Origin: CAZEHS01 sp964424355
GTDB lineage: Bacteria; Bacillota; Clostridia; Peptostreptococcales; Acidaminobacteraceae
Assembly: GCA_964424355.1 (NCBI GenBank)
Contig: CAYRIO010000006.1
Span: 1 to 64,000 of the forward strand
DNA length: 64,000 nt
Direction: 5' to 3'
Under the pieces are notes generated by a model. That model was not told the DNA's origin. It did no database searches and saw nothing but the letters and a program-made list of their open reading frames with translations. Shown here piece after piece: positions 33,188 to 42,091 of the stretch (position 1 is its first letter; every line of letters starts with the position of its first letter). Made by a program: the position numbers and the translations under genes.

Positions 33188-34378
33188 ATGACTGATATCC
33201 ATGAGTTGGGGTTTTTAAAAGAAAAGATTCAGGAATTGAAAGATCAAGGGGTTTACCGTACGCTGCCGGTGCTGGAAAGCGCCAGCGGAGCTGAGGTGAT
33301 CCTCAACGGCCGAAAAGTGATCAACCTGTCGTCCAACAACTACCTTGGATTTGCCAATCATCCCCGGATGAAGGCCGCCGCCATCGCAGCAGTAGAGAAA
33401 TATGGTGTAGGCTCCGGCGCTGTGCGGACGATCATCGGCAACATGGACATCCACGAAATTCTGGAGCAAAAATTGGCCAAGTTCAAACGGGAAGAAGCAG
33501 TCATGGTCTTCCAATCCGGTTTCAACTGCAATGCTGGCACGATCCAGGCCATTACTGAGAAGGGTGATGTCATCATCACAGACGAACTGAACCATGCCAG
33601 CATCATTGACGGATGCCGCCTCTCCCGGGCTGATAAAGCGGTTTACAAGCACAGCGACATGGTGGATCTTGAACGGATCCTGAAGGAATCACAAAGCAAG
33701 TATAACCGGATGCTGATCATTACCGATGGGGTTTTCAGCATGGACGGAGATTTGGCAAAACTGCCTGAAATCGTTGATCTGGCTGAAAAATATGGCGCTC
33801 TCACCTATGTGGATGATGCACACGGTTCCGGTGTTCTGGGCGAAAATGGCCGAGGCACGGTGGATCACTTCAAGCTTCACGGCCGGGTAGACTTCTGCAT
33901 TGGGACGCTGTCAAAGGCCATCGGTGTCATCGGCGGTTATGTGGCGGGTTCCAAGACCATGCAGGAGTGGCTGAGCCATCGTGGCAGACCCCTTCTGTTC
34001 TCAACCTCCCTGCCGCCAGCAGCAGTAGGTGCCATCATCGAAGCAGTGGATGTATTGACTGAGACAACAGAGTACACAGACCGCCTGTGGGATAATGCCC
34101 GATTCTTTAAGGAAAAAATGAGCGCCCTGGGCTATAATACAGGAAAAAGCGAAACGCCGATCACCCCGGTGATCATCGGCGACGAAGCCCAGACCATGGC
34201 CTTTAGCCGCAAGCTTCTTGAAAACGGATTGTTTGCATCAGCCATCGTATTCCCAACGGTGCCCAAGGGAACAGGCCGGGTGCGCTGCATGGTGACAGCG
34301 GGCCATACCAAGGAGCAGTTGAGTGAGGCTGTAGCCATCTTCGAAAAAGTGGGAAAAGAAATGAATTTGATCGGTTAA
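33188..34378 (+). CDS. kbl: Glycine C-acetyltransferase (KBL) / AONS-family PLP enzyme
   Basis: Protein of 396 residues in the alpha-oxoamine synthase family. Key sites are visible: NNYLGFANHP, His136 in DELNHASIIDG, Asp209 and His212 in YVDDAHGSGV, and the PLP lysine Lys243 in IGTLSKAIGVIGGYV. KBL cleaves 2-amino-3-oxobutyrate with CoA to glycine and acetyl-CoA in threonine catabolism. The paralogous 8-amino-7-oxononanoate synthase (BioF) is similar; no tdh or bio gene is adjacent, so the substrate is not certain. GGGAGG before the ATG supports the start. It is monocistronic. Confidence 0.85.
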   Translation: MTDIHELGFLKEKIQELKDQGVYRTLPVLESASGAEVILNGRKVINLSSNNYLGFANHPRMKAAAIAAVEKYGVGSGAVRTIIGNMDIHEILEQKLAKFKREEAVMVFQSGFNCNAGTIQAITEKGDVIITDELNHASIIDGCRLSRADKAVYKHSDMVDLERILKESQSKYNRMLIITDGVFSMDGDLAKLPEIVDLAEKYGALTYVDDAHGSGVLGENGRGTVDHFKLHGRVDFCIGTLSKAIGVIGGYVAGSKTMQEWLSHRGRPLLFSTSLPPAAVGAIIEAVDVLTETTEYTDRLWDNARFFKEKMSALGYNTGKSETPITPVIIGDEAQTMAFSRKLLENGLFASAIVFPTVPKGTGRVRCMVTAGHTKEQLSEAVAIFEKVGKEMNLIG

Positions 34379-34385
34379 GACACAG

Positions 34386-34419
34386 ACAGGCAGAGACGAT
34401 TAACAGTCCTGCCTGTTTT
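34386..34419 (+). terminator. Terminator after kbl
   Basis: ACAGGCAG (34386-34393) pairs with CTGCCTGT (34409-34416), followed by TTT. The 15-base loop is long, so the strength is moderate. The rest of the gap to 34610 is AT-rich with no clear promoter. Confidence 0.6.
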
Positions 34420-34610
34420 CAATTCCAAAGGGCTGGTGCGCTTAGAAAATATATTTGAATAGGATGATTCCGGTCGGGTATAAATGCCGCATATGCAAAG
34501 ACAAAGATTTTTATCCGTAGAAATCCGATTAAAATTTTAAAAAGAAGGATTTTAAGGGGTCGGTGTCAAATAGGAGTAAGATGTGAAGTTCATGTCCAGG
34601 AGGCGTATTT

Positions 34611-35516
34611 ATGAAAGAGAATGAAGGAATTCTGTTAGAAAGCGGCACCGGAGAATTTGAAATCCTGAAATTTACAGTAAACGGGAAATTTTATGCAATC
34701 AATGTAATCAAGGTCCGTGAGATCCTCCAAATTGAAAAACTCAGTGAGGTTCCCAATTCCCCTGAAGCAATTTCAGGAATCACCCTGGTGCGGGGTGAAG
34801 TTGTCACTGTGATCGATTTGAAGTATGTGCTGGAAAAGAATCACTATGCAGACAGCAATCACAAAATGACGTTGCTGTGTGAATTCAATAAACTAAAGGT
34901 TGCGTTCCTAGTGGATGAAGTCCTGGGAATCCATCGGATTGGTTGGAACCAGATGCAAAAGCCGGATGATATCCTGAATGCCACCCTGGTTATCGGGAAT
35001 ATCAATTTGGACGATGTCATCTATATGATGCTGGATTTCGAGAAAATCGTCATGGATATCAGCCCTGAAACCGGAATCACTACCGCCCGGATCGCAGGTC
35101 TGGAAGCGAAGGACCGATCCAAGGTTGAGTTGATGCTGGCTGATGATTCTCCCATGATCAGACAGGTGTTGAAGGATACATTGAATTATGCCGGATTTAC
35201 TAAGCTCCGATTCTTTGATGACGGTCAGGACGCTTTGAATTACCTGATGAACCTGGTGGAACGCAAAGGTGATGCTTTTACAGAAGATGTACAGTTGCTG
35301 ATCACCGACATCGAAATGCCTCAGTTGGATGGGCATACCCTCACCCGGAAAGTCAAGGAGCATAAGATTCTCAGAAAATTGCCGGTTATCATCTTCTCAT
35401 CTCTGATCACCGACAGCCTCAAGCATAAGGGCGACAGCGTAGGCGCCGATGCGCAGATGTCCAAACCGGAAATCGGGAAATTGGTACTTCTCGTCGATAA
35501 GCTTCTGAATATTTAA
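34611..35516 (+). CDS. cheV: Chemotaxis coupling protein CheV (CheW + receiver)
   Basis: Protein of 301 residues. The CheW domain covers about residues 14-155 (EILKFTVNGKFYAINVIKVR, LVRGEVVTVIDLKY). The receiver domain is at 173-301 with the acidic pocket ADDS (177-180), phospho-acceptor Asp233 in LLITDIEMPQLDG and the conserved lysine in MSKPEIGKL. CheV couples receptors to CheA and helps adaptation. AGGAGG before the ATG supports the start. No other che operon gene is adjacent; a chemoreceptor lies at 56.6 kb. Confidence 0.94.
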   Translation: MKENEGILLESGTGEFEILKFTVNGKFYAINVIKVREILQIEKLSEVPNSPEAISGITLVRGEVVTVIDLKYVLEKNHYADSNHKMTLLCEFNKLKVAFLVDEVLGIHRIGWNQMQKPDDILNATLVIGNINLDDVIYMMLDFEKIVMDISPETGITTARIAGLEAKDRSKVELMLADDSPMIRQVLKDTLNYAGFTKLRFFDDGQDALNYLMNLVERKGDAFTEDVQLLITDIEMPQLDGHTLTRKVKEHKILRKLPVIIFSSLITDSLKHKGDSVGADAQMSKPEIGKLVLLVDKLLNI

Positions 35517-35522
35517 TACATA

Positions 35523-35557
35523 CCGTCTGTCTCCCCATGGAGGCAGGCGGTTTTATT
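35523..35557 (+). terminator. Terminator after cheV
   Basis: A 12-base-pair stem (35523-35534 with 35539-35550, two G-U pairs) and a CCAT loop are followed by TTTTATTT. Confidence 0.8.
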
Positions 35558-35647
35558 TCACTAGGAGTTTTGTTGGTGAATAAAGAGGCGAAGGAGAGGG
35601 TATCTAATGCGTATACACTGCATTGCGAGCGATCAGGAGGTTTTGCC

Positions 35648-36751
35648 ATGTCTTATATCACCCATGCCCGCATCCTTGTCGTTGAAGACAGCGATATCAA
35701 CATTGACATCATCGTAGAGGCCTTTAAAGGCTTGTACGAGCTGACGATTGCAATGGATGGCATTGAGGCATTGGAGGCTGTTGAGCATGAAATTCCAGAC
35801 CTGATCCTGCTGGATGTCCTGATGCCTGGCATGAATGGGTATGACGTCTGCCAGCGTTTGAAGGCGGATGAGCGAACCATGGATGTGCCTATCATATTTC
35901 TGACAGCGATGAAAGACATTACGGATAAAACCAAGGCTTTTGAAATGGGGGCTATCGATTATCTGACCAAGCCTTTTGAAACCTTGGAATTGAAAGCCCG
36001 GGTAAAGAATCATCTGGAGCTGATCTTTGCAAAGAAGCTGTTAGCCGATCAGAACCAAGTGCTGGAGCAGATGGTCAAGGTGCGGACGGAACAGCTCTAT
36101 CGGACACAATCAGCTACCATCTATTCCTTGGCAGCCTTGGCAGAAACCCGGGATTCGGAAACCGGGGATCATATCAAACGGACTCAGGAATATATAAGGA
36201 CTCTGGCTCTGGCACTGAAGAGCTTGGGATGGTACGGTGATATCCTTATAGACGACTATATCAACATGCTTTATGATTCTGCACCACTCCACGATATTGG
36301 GAAAGTGGGGGTTCCGGATCATATCCTGTTGAAGCCCGGCAAGCTGACGGCGGTGGAATTCGAGCAGATGAAGCTCCACGCTTGGTATGGGATGAAGACC
36401 CTGGAGAGTGCTGAAAAGGAGTTGGGTGAAGCTTCATTTTTGACTCTGGCCAAGGAGATTGCCTACACCCATCATGAAAAATGGGATGGCACGGGGTACC
36501 CCAATCAGCTCTCCGGCGAGCGCATTCCCTTATCGGGACGGCTGATGGCGTTGGTGGATGTATACGATGCCCTGATCAGTGAGCGGCCCTACAAGAAGGC
36601 GTTTTCTCATGAAAAATCCCGGGAGATTATCCTGGAGGGCAGCGGCAAGCATTTTGATGAGCGGGTTGTGGCAGCTTTTGTCAAATGTGAAAGGGCGTTC
36701 ATTCAGATAAAAGACAAATACGTGAAAGTCGATCTCTTTACGGGATCATGA
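35648..36751 (+). CDS. Response regulator with HD-GYP cyclic-di-GMP phosphodiesterase domain
   Basis: Protein of 367 residues. The receiver domain covers 5-125 with Asp56 in LILLDVLMPGMNG and Lys108 in YLTKPFE. A short coil leads to an HD-GYP domain: TGDHIKRTQ, the metal pair His215-Asp216 in LHDIGKVGVPD, then THHEKWDGTGYP. All signature residues are kept, so it should hydrolyse cyclic-di-GMP. The ATG at 35648 has AGGAGG seven bases upstream. The next gene, convergent, is a related protein with a changed HD pair. Confidence 0.93.
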   Translation: MSYITHARILVVEDSDINIDIIVEAFKGLYELTIAMDGIEALEAVEHEIPDLILLDVLMPGMNGYDVCQRLKADERTMDVPIIFLTAMKDITDKTKAFEMGAIDYLTKPFETLELKARVKNHLELIFAKKLLADQNQVLEQMVKVRTEQLYRTQSATIYSLAALAETRDSETGDHIKRTQEYIRTLALALKSLGWYGDILIDDYINMLYDSAPLHDIGKVGVPDHILLKPGKLTAVEFEQMKLHAWYGMKTLESAEKELGEASFLTLAKEIAYTHHEKWDGTGYPNQLSGERIPLSGRLMALVDVYDALISERPYKKAFSHEKSREIILEGSGKHFDERVVAAFVKCERAFIQIKDKYVKVDLFTGS

Positions 36752-36764
36752 ATCGGTCGGCATA

Positions 36765-36830
36765 AACTGATGGGGCGGTCTCAAGAGGAAGTAATTCCTG
36801 GATTGAGACCGCCCCATCAGTTATAGTGTC
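36765..36830. terminator. 20-base-pair hairpin between convergent signalling genes
   Basis: AACTGATGGGGCGGTCTCAA (36765-36784) pairs perfectly with 36803-36822. It separates the HD-GYP response regulator from the convergent gene ending at 36831, and it probably stops transcription both ways although the T-runs are weak. Confidence 0.75.
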
Positions 36831-38600
36831 TTATTCTTTTGGCAGAGACATCATGGTGATGAAAAGATCCACCACCTCGGGATCGAATTGGGTGCCAGCC
36901 CCCCGGGAGATTTCGATGAGGGCATCCTTGGGGAGTATGGCCTCGCGGTACAGACGGGGCCGGATCATGGAACAATACGCATCCACAACGGCTAGGATCC
37001 GTGCCAAAATAGGGATTTCTAAGCCCTTCAAATGGTAAGGATACCCCCTGCCATCCCAGCGCTCGTGGTGATAGAGGACGGCTTCGGCGATATGGGAATA
37101 TTTCGGGCTCAGATTGACAATCTTGTAGCTGATTTCAGAATGCCTTTCGACCTGCTTCAAATCCCCTTCTTTAAGTCGGGAATACTTGTAAATCCAAGTA
37201 GGGAGGCAAATCATGCCAATGTCATAAACTTGGCCTAAGTGGCGGATATCCCGAATGCCATCGCCCAGATCATCCCGCAACTGGATCATCTGCTCCATGA
37301 GGGAAATCACCTGATTTGTGAAATGGGAGCCTTCGTAGGGGTGATTTTGAAGTTCATCATAGACATAATTGAAGCACTTTTGGTAGTAGTTCTTTTTAAG
37401 AGAGCTCTTATCCCGGTACATGTCTTCGTCAGCCCGGATGATTGCCGATTGCACGGTTTCGTCCAGGGTTTCCTTGGTGTAGTGGCCCAGGGCAATGCTC
37501 ATGGGGCCCAGGGGTGTGATGACGTTTTCGCTGCCGGACCGGATTCGCTGAACGATATGGCGGACATCGGCGTCTGTGGTGGCAGGCAGGAAAATCAGGA
37601 ATTCATCACCGCCGAACCGGGCGATGATATCTTCATCCCGGCAGGCCTCCTTCAGTTGATGGGCACAGGCCTTCAGAAGCAGGTCGCCGTCCACGTGACC
37701 AAGGATGTCATTGATGATTTTAAGGCCGTTGAGATCCGCCATGATCACGCTGATGGGAAGCTGGCGCTCTGTATTCAGGCGAACCAGCTCTTCTTCTAAA
37801 AAATGTCGATTGTAGAGGCCGGTGAGGCTGTCATGGAAGGTCATGTAACGGATTCGTTCCTGCATGACCCACTCGTCCGTGATGTTGCTCAAGGTGGTGA
37901 CCTTGACATTGATATCCAAAACCGGGTCGAACAGCATCTGGGTTTTCATGAGGATGATATGGTTCAGCCCAGACAGCGTACGCATCTGACATTCAAGGTG
38001 CTGTAAAGCGTCGGTCTCATCGGTGATAGGGTTGCCTTCCATATCGAAAAAAGAGACATACGCATGAAGGGTTTTACCCAGAAAATCACCGCCTGCTTCC
38101 AAAAGAGCGATTGCGGGGGTGTTCATATAGACGATCTTGCCGGATTCATCCGCGGCAAGAATCGCGTCGACGACGCCGTCCAGGATGGCTTCATGCCAGT
38201 GCCGTTCTTTTTCAGAGATTTTGCTGAGCCGGTGTTTGTGGACAGCGATTTCGATATTGATAATTAGTTCCGCTTCCTGAACCGGTTTGACCAGATAGGT
38301 GCTGCACTCGCTTTTGAGAGCATCCTCCAGCATGGAGACATCTGTGGTTGCTGTAAGGAAGATGACGGGGATGTCATACTCCCCGGTGATGATCTCTGCA
38401 GCCTGAATGCCGCTCATCGCCCCCTCCAGTCCGATATCCATCAGGACAAGGTCCGGCTGGTCATAGGGAATGGACTCCAAGGCTTTTTCGGCGGAGGTGA
38501 GAATTCCAGAAAGGGGATACCCGTGCTTTGACAAGATGTCCTCAATCACCTGTGAAACAGTATGAGAATCTTCCACCACGAGTATCGTTGGCATTTGCAT
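36831..38600 (-). CDS. REC-PAS-GGDEF-HD(GYP-like) signalling protein with altered HD pair
   Basis: Protein of 589 residues. Domains in order: receiver 4-120 (Asp55 in LVLMDIGLEG), PAS about 135-245, GGDEF about 255-400 (ARFGGDEFLIF, GGDEF at 330-334, intact) and an HD-GYP-like domain about 425-585. In the last, the usual LHDIGK reads VYDIGMI (Tyr459-Asp460), so the metal-binding histidine and the following lysine are lost, while HHERWDGRGYP is kept. It may therefore make cyclic-di-GMP but not degrade it, or use the domain as a sensor. GGAGGTGAGACC precedes the ATG. It faces the intact HD-GYP gene. Confidence 0.9.
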   Translation of the reverse strand: MQMPTILVVEDSHTVSQVIEDILSKHGYPLSGILTSAEKALESIPYDQPDLVLMDIGLEGAMSGIQAAEIITGEYDIPVIFLTATTDVSMLEDALKSECSTYLVKPVQEAELIINIEIAVHKHRLSKISEKERHWHEAILDGVVDAILAADESGKIVYMNTPAIALLEAGGDFLGKTLHAYVSFFDMEGNPITDETDALQHLECQMRTLSGLNHIILMKTQMLFDPVLDINVKVTTLSNITDEWVMQERIRYMTFHDSLTGLYNRHFLEEELVRLNTERQLPISVIMADLNGLKIINDILGHVDGDLLLKACAHQLKEACRDEDIIARFGGDEFLIFLPATTDADVRHIVQRIRSGSENVITPLGPMSIALGHYTKETLDETVQSAIIRADEDMYRDKSSLKKNYYQKCFNYVYDELQNHPYEGSHFTNQVISLMEQMIQLRDDLGDGIRDIRHLGQVYDIGMICLPTWIYKYSRLKEGDLKQVERHSEISYKIVNLSPKYSHIAEAVLYHHERWDGRGYPYHLKGLEIPILARILAVVDAYCSMIRPRLYREAILPKDALIEISRGAGTQFDPEVVDLFITMMSLPKE

Positions 38601-38745
38601 GGTCTCACCTCCACGAATCTTATGTAATCCGGATAATTATACTTACCCACTTTGTGAAAACAATTCACATGGGACAAAGTATATTTTAATCTCAGGGTGG
38701 GATTTGAAAAGAATTAGGACAGATGCTATTTATGTGAATGCCCCT

Positions 38746-38755
38746 ATGGTAAAAT
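38746..38755 (+). promoter_or_regulatory. Possible extended -10 promoter for the serine dehydratase genes
   Basis: TATGGTAAAAT gives TGnTAAAAT (-10 at 38750-38755). No good -35 is seen 17 bases upstream. The start codon is at 38786. Confidence 0.35.
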
Positions 38756-38785
38756 GTCTTAAAAGTCAGACAACGGGAGTATGCC

Positions 38786-39454
38786 ATGCATAAAGAGAGT
38801 ATCTTCAACATCCTGGGCCCTATCATGATTGGACCCTCCAGCTCTCATACCGCTGGAGCGGAGAGGATCGGCAGGGCAGCGAAAACGATTTTCGGGAAAA
38901 CAGTGGTTTCTGCCAGGTTTCTGCTTCACGGTTCCTTTGCCACCACTTACCGGGGCCATGGCACCGACCGGGCGCTGGTGGCTGGCATCCTGGGGATGGA
39001 GACCGATGACGAGCGGATTCGGGAATCTTTTGCACTGGCCGAAGCTCAAGGGATGACCATTGCCTTTGAACCCGCGGATCTGGGAGATGTGCATCCCAAC
39101 ACAGTGGAGGTCCAACTGACGGGTGTAGAGGGTGAAACCATCACGGTCAGAGGCTCCTCTGTTGGGGGCGGCAGTATCCGCATCACTGCCATCGATGGTG
39201 AACCGGTTGATTTTGACGGCAGCCTGCCGGTGCTGATCCTGAAACACAAAGACAGGCAAGGCATGATCAGCCGGATTACATTTGCTATCGCCATGCAGGG
39301 GATCAATATCGCCAACCTCAAGGTGTCCCGGGAAAGCAAAGGTGAAATCGCCACGACGATTGTTGAATCGGATACCGTGGTGCCTCAAAACGCCGTCGAT
39401 GAAATTGCTGCCATGGATGGCGTGTTGTCAGTGAGAGCCGTAGCGGGCGTATAG
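38786..39454 (+). CDS. sdaAB: L-serine dehydratase, iron-sulfur-dependent, beta subunit
   Basis: Protein of 222 residues. It opens with NILGPIMIGPSSSHTAGAER, the beta-subunit signature, and ends with an ACT-type domain (residues 145-222, VLILKHKDRQGMISRITFAI). With the alpha subunit it deaminates L-serine to pyruvate and ammonia, a main route of amino-acid fermentation in clostridia. GGGAG precedes the ATG. The alpha subunit gene follows after 8 bases. Confidence 0.95.
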   Translation: MHKESIFNILGPIMIGPSSSHTAGAERIGRAAKTIFGKTVVSARFLLHGSFATTYRGHGTDRALVAGILGMETDDERIRESFALAEAQGMTIAFEPADLGDVHPNTVEVQLTGVEGETITVRGSSVGGGSIRITAIDGEPVDFDGSLPVLILKHKDRQGMISRITFAIAMQGINIANLKVSRESKGEIATTIVESDTVVPQNAVDEIAAMDGVLSVRAVAGV

Positions 39455-39462
39455 GAGGAATC

Positions 39463-40335
39463 ATGTACACTTCAGGACTTGAATTGATCACCGCCGCTCA
39501 GGAAACCGGCCAGCGGATTTGCGATATTGTTTTGGAGGAGGAGGCCGCGCTGTCGGAAACGGACCCCCTGGAAATTCGCAGTCAGATGGGAAAGGTGCTG
39601 GACGTGATGCAGGATGCAGCCAATAAGGCCCTTGATCGGGAGATCCGATCGGTCAGTGGACTTCTGGGAGGCGATGCCCAGCGGATGGCGATTTATCGGC
39701 AAAGCGGCACCCCCTATTCCGGTGAATTCCTATCCCTGGCCATGGCCAGGGCGTTGTCCGGTTCGGAGGTGAATGCTTCTATGGGAAGAATTGTGGCAGC
39801 GCCGACCGCTGGTTCCTGTGGAATTCTGCCTGCGGCAGTGATTACAGCCGCTGAAGCGGTAGGGTGCGGACGGGAAGGCATGATCGACGGTCTGCTGACA
39901 GCCAGCGGTATCGGGCGGATTGTTGCCCGAAATGCAACCGTTTCAGGGGCCGAAGGCGGGTGTCAGGCAGAGTGTGGTGCAGCCGCAGCCATGGCGGCAG
40001 CCGCCTTGGTAGAAATGAAGGGGGGAACCCCGGAGGCAGCGCTCCATGCCGCTGCGATCGCTTTCAAAAATATTTTGGGACTTGTCTGCGATCCTGTGGC
40101 GGGATTGGTTGAAGTGCCCTGTGCCAAGCGCAATGCCATGGGTGTCGCCAATGCCATGACTGCGGCAGATATGGCGTTGGCAGGCATTCGGAGTGTGATC
40201 CCCTTTGATGAAGTGGTGGATGCCATGTACCGGATCGGCAAGGCTCTGCCCGCTTCTCTTCGGGAGACTGCCCTGGGCGGCTTGGCTGTAACCCCGACAG
40301 GGAAACGGCTCCAAAAAGAGATCCTGGGCCGTTGA
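39463..40335 (+). CDS. sdaAA: L-serine dehydratase, iron-sulfur-dependent, alpha subunit
   Basis: Protein of 290 residues. Conserved cysteines that ligate the 4Fe-4S cluster are visible in PTAGSCGILPAAVITA, EGGCQAECGAA and VCDPVAGLVEVPCAKRN. The cluster acts as a Lewis acid in dehydration of serine. GGAGG upstream supports the ATG. Its TGA (40333-40335) is immediately followed by the stop codon of the convergent GGDEF gene, with no room for a terminator. Confidence 0.95.
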   Translation: MYTSGLELITAAQETGQRICDIVLEEEAALSETDPLEIRSQMGKVLDVMQDAANKALDREIRSVSGLLGGDAQRMAIYRQSGTPYSGEFLSLAMARALSGSEVNASMGRIVAAPTAGSCGILPAAVITAAEAVGCGREGMIDGLLTASGIGRIVARNATVSGAEGGCQAECGAAAAMAAAALVEMKGGTPEAALHAAAIAFKNILGLVCDPVAGLVEVPCAKRNAMGVANAMTAADMALAGIRSVIPFDEVVDAMYRIGKALPASLRETALGGLAVTPTGKRLQKEILGR

Positions 40336-41946
40336 TTACAGCATGTCTTCAAAAGCGATGACTTTATTCCGCCCAGTGATTTTCGCATGGTACAGGGCAT
40401 CGTCCGCCTGAATGATGCTGTGGTCCAATCCCTTGGCAGGGTCGTATTCCGAGACGCCGAAGGTCATGGTGATCCGGAGCCCTTCCGTTTTATCCCACTG
40501 GAAAGCCAGGGATTCGATGGCTTCCCGCAGTTTTTCCGCTGCGGCTTTCGCCTCGGCACAGGGAGTATCCGGAAACATAAGGAGAAACTCTTCTCCCCCC
40601 CAGCGGCTGAGCAGATCGGCGCTGCGGATGTGGGTTTTCATGACCTGGACCACTTGTTCCAGGACCATGTCTCCTGCGGCATGACCATACTGGTCATTGA
40701 AATACTTGAAACGGTCCAGGTCTGCCATTACCAGTGAAAACCGGGTTCCATAGCGATTTGATCGGGAAATTTCTTCATGGAGGCGGGCTGTCATGCTCCG
40801 CCGATTCAGAGCGCCGGTCAGAAAATCAATGGATGCAGCGGATTCCAGCTGATTCTGGGAATCTTCCAGATCGCGGACCGTTGCTTTCAGGATTTCCTGA
40901 TCCGCCCGCCGGCGTTCATAGGCATTGTTGGATAGCAGGAGCAGTAAACCGATCAGTAGGACGGGAGCGCTAAAAAGAATGGCGTCTGAGATGACTTGCC
41001 ATTGAGGAAGCATATTGACTAAAATCCAGGGTGAATTATCAATGCCGGTCGTATAGACATAGTTGCCGCTGAATGTGCTGAGGACATCACTGCGGGAGTA
41101 TGTGACCAAATCCAGTTCCTTTGCTTTGTCGGCCCCCAGATATTTTTCAACGGTGAGGATTTTAGTCCCTTCATTCAGGGCGCCTGCGGTTCCTGTCAGG
41201 ATCTGATCCTCTTCGTTGATGACAAAGCTTTTGTATTGTGGATCCAGCAGGGAAGACAGGGTTTCCAGCGTGAAATCCAGGGAAACCACCCCTCTAAAAT
41301 CATCGCCGTCATAAACCGGCTTTGAAACACTGACCATCAACCCTTTGTTGGCAGAATCCAAGTAGACCGGGGTCCAGTAACGCATCCGGTTGGGATTTGG
41401 CTTGGGGGTTCCCAGGAGGTAGAAGGGCTTTTCAAACTCACTGGAAGTGAAGTGGTACTCGGTTGACGGTACCCAGGGGTAGGTATTGGTGAAGCCCTCC
41501 ACACCCGTGTAATAGACCCATGCGATTCCAGGCAGGGCGTTGTAGAAGGCCTTGAAGTGGGGATTATAGAGAAGTGCCAGTTCAATATTCTCCATTTGGT
41601 CAGGGCTGGCATTCAGGGCGCCGATACCTGTCAGATTGCCGATGGTGCTGTCCAAGCCGGTATTGCTGACCGCATCCATGTTGAAGCTGTTGCCGGCGGG
41701 TGATTCATGGATCATCCCGCGCCAGGGAGAAGGGTTCATGGTTCCGTTCTGGAAAAATTCCTCGCCGATGAGGCTCATCTGATCGACAAAGCTGCAGCTT
41801 AACTGGACATGCTGGGAAAGCTGAGTTTTTACAGTGTCCGCAGAATAGGTGAAGGCCTGAAGGGATTCATGCTGCCGCGAGAAATAGACAATCAGAAAAA
41901 CGCCAAGGGTCAGGATAACAATGGAGATGCGGCGTGTAAGGGACAT
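40336..41946 (-). CDS. Membrane diguanylate cyclase with extracellular Cache sensor
   Basis: Protein of 536 residues. Two membrane helices (residues 8-22 and near 320-340, FSAPVLLIGLLLLLS) flank a dCache-type sensor of about 290 residues (FYNALPGIAWVYYTGVEGF, GVVSLDFTLETLSSLLD). A GGDEF domain follows with SRWGGEEFLLMF, an intact GGEEF active site, so synthesis of cyclic-di-GMP is likely. The domain start is SIDFLTGALNRRSM. The stop lies directly against that of sdaAA. The ligand is unknown. Confidence 0.92.
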   Translation of the reverse strand: MSLTRRISIVILTLGVFLIVYFSRQHESLQAFTYSADTVKTQLSQHVQLSCSFVDQMSLIGEEFFQNGTMNPSPWRGMIHESPAGNSFNMDAVSNTGLDSTIGNLTGIGALNASPDQMENIELALLYNPHFKAFYNALPGIAWVYYTGVEGFTNTYPWVPSTEYHFTSSEFEKPFYLLGTPKPNPNRMRYWTPVYLDSANKGLMVSVSKPVYDGDDFRGVVSLDFTLETLSSLLDPQYKSFVINEEDQILTGTAGALNEGTKILTVEKYLGADKAKELDLVTYSRSDVLSTFSGNYVYTTGIDNSPWILVNMLPQWQVISDAILFSAPVLLIGLLLLLSNNAYERRRADQEILKATVRDLEDSQNQLESAASIDFLTGALNRRSMTARLHEEISRSNRYGTRFSLVMADLDRFKYFNDQYGHAAGDMVLEQVVQVMKTHIRSADLLSRWGGEEFLLMFPDTPCAEAKAAAEKLREAIESLAFQWDKTEGLRITMTFGVSEYDPAKGLDHSIIQADDALYHAKITGRNKVIAFEDML

Positions 41947-41993
41947 AAAATCACCTTCCTAAAAGCATGACATGCATGGATTATATTTATACC

Positions 41994-42030
41994 AAAAACA
42001 CCGGCATTTAAACGTTATGCCGGTGTTTTT
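41994..42030 (-). terminator. Terminator after the ABC-F gene
   Basis: A perfect 14-base-pair stem (41994-42007 with 42017-42030) has arms rich in A and T at the ends. It follows the leftward ABC-F gene ending at 42092. Confidence 0.75.
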
Positions 42031-42091
42031 CTCTGCAGAGCCCGAAAATTCAGGTTTGTGATTCGATTTGGCGGCAAGATTGTGCCGGAGG

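Noticed and set aside
34500..34560. Sigma-D (flagellar) promoter before cheV
   Set aside because: TCCGATTA resembles the -10, but no TAAA is found at the required distance.
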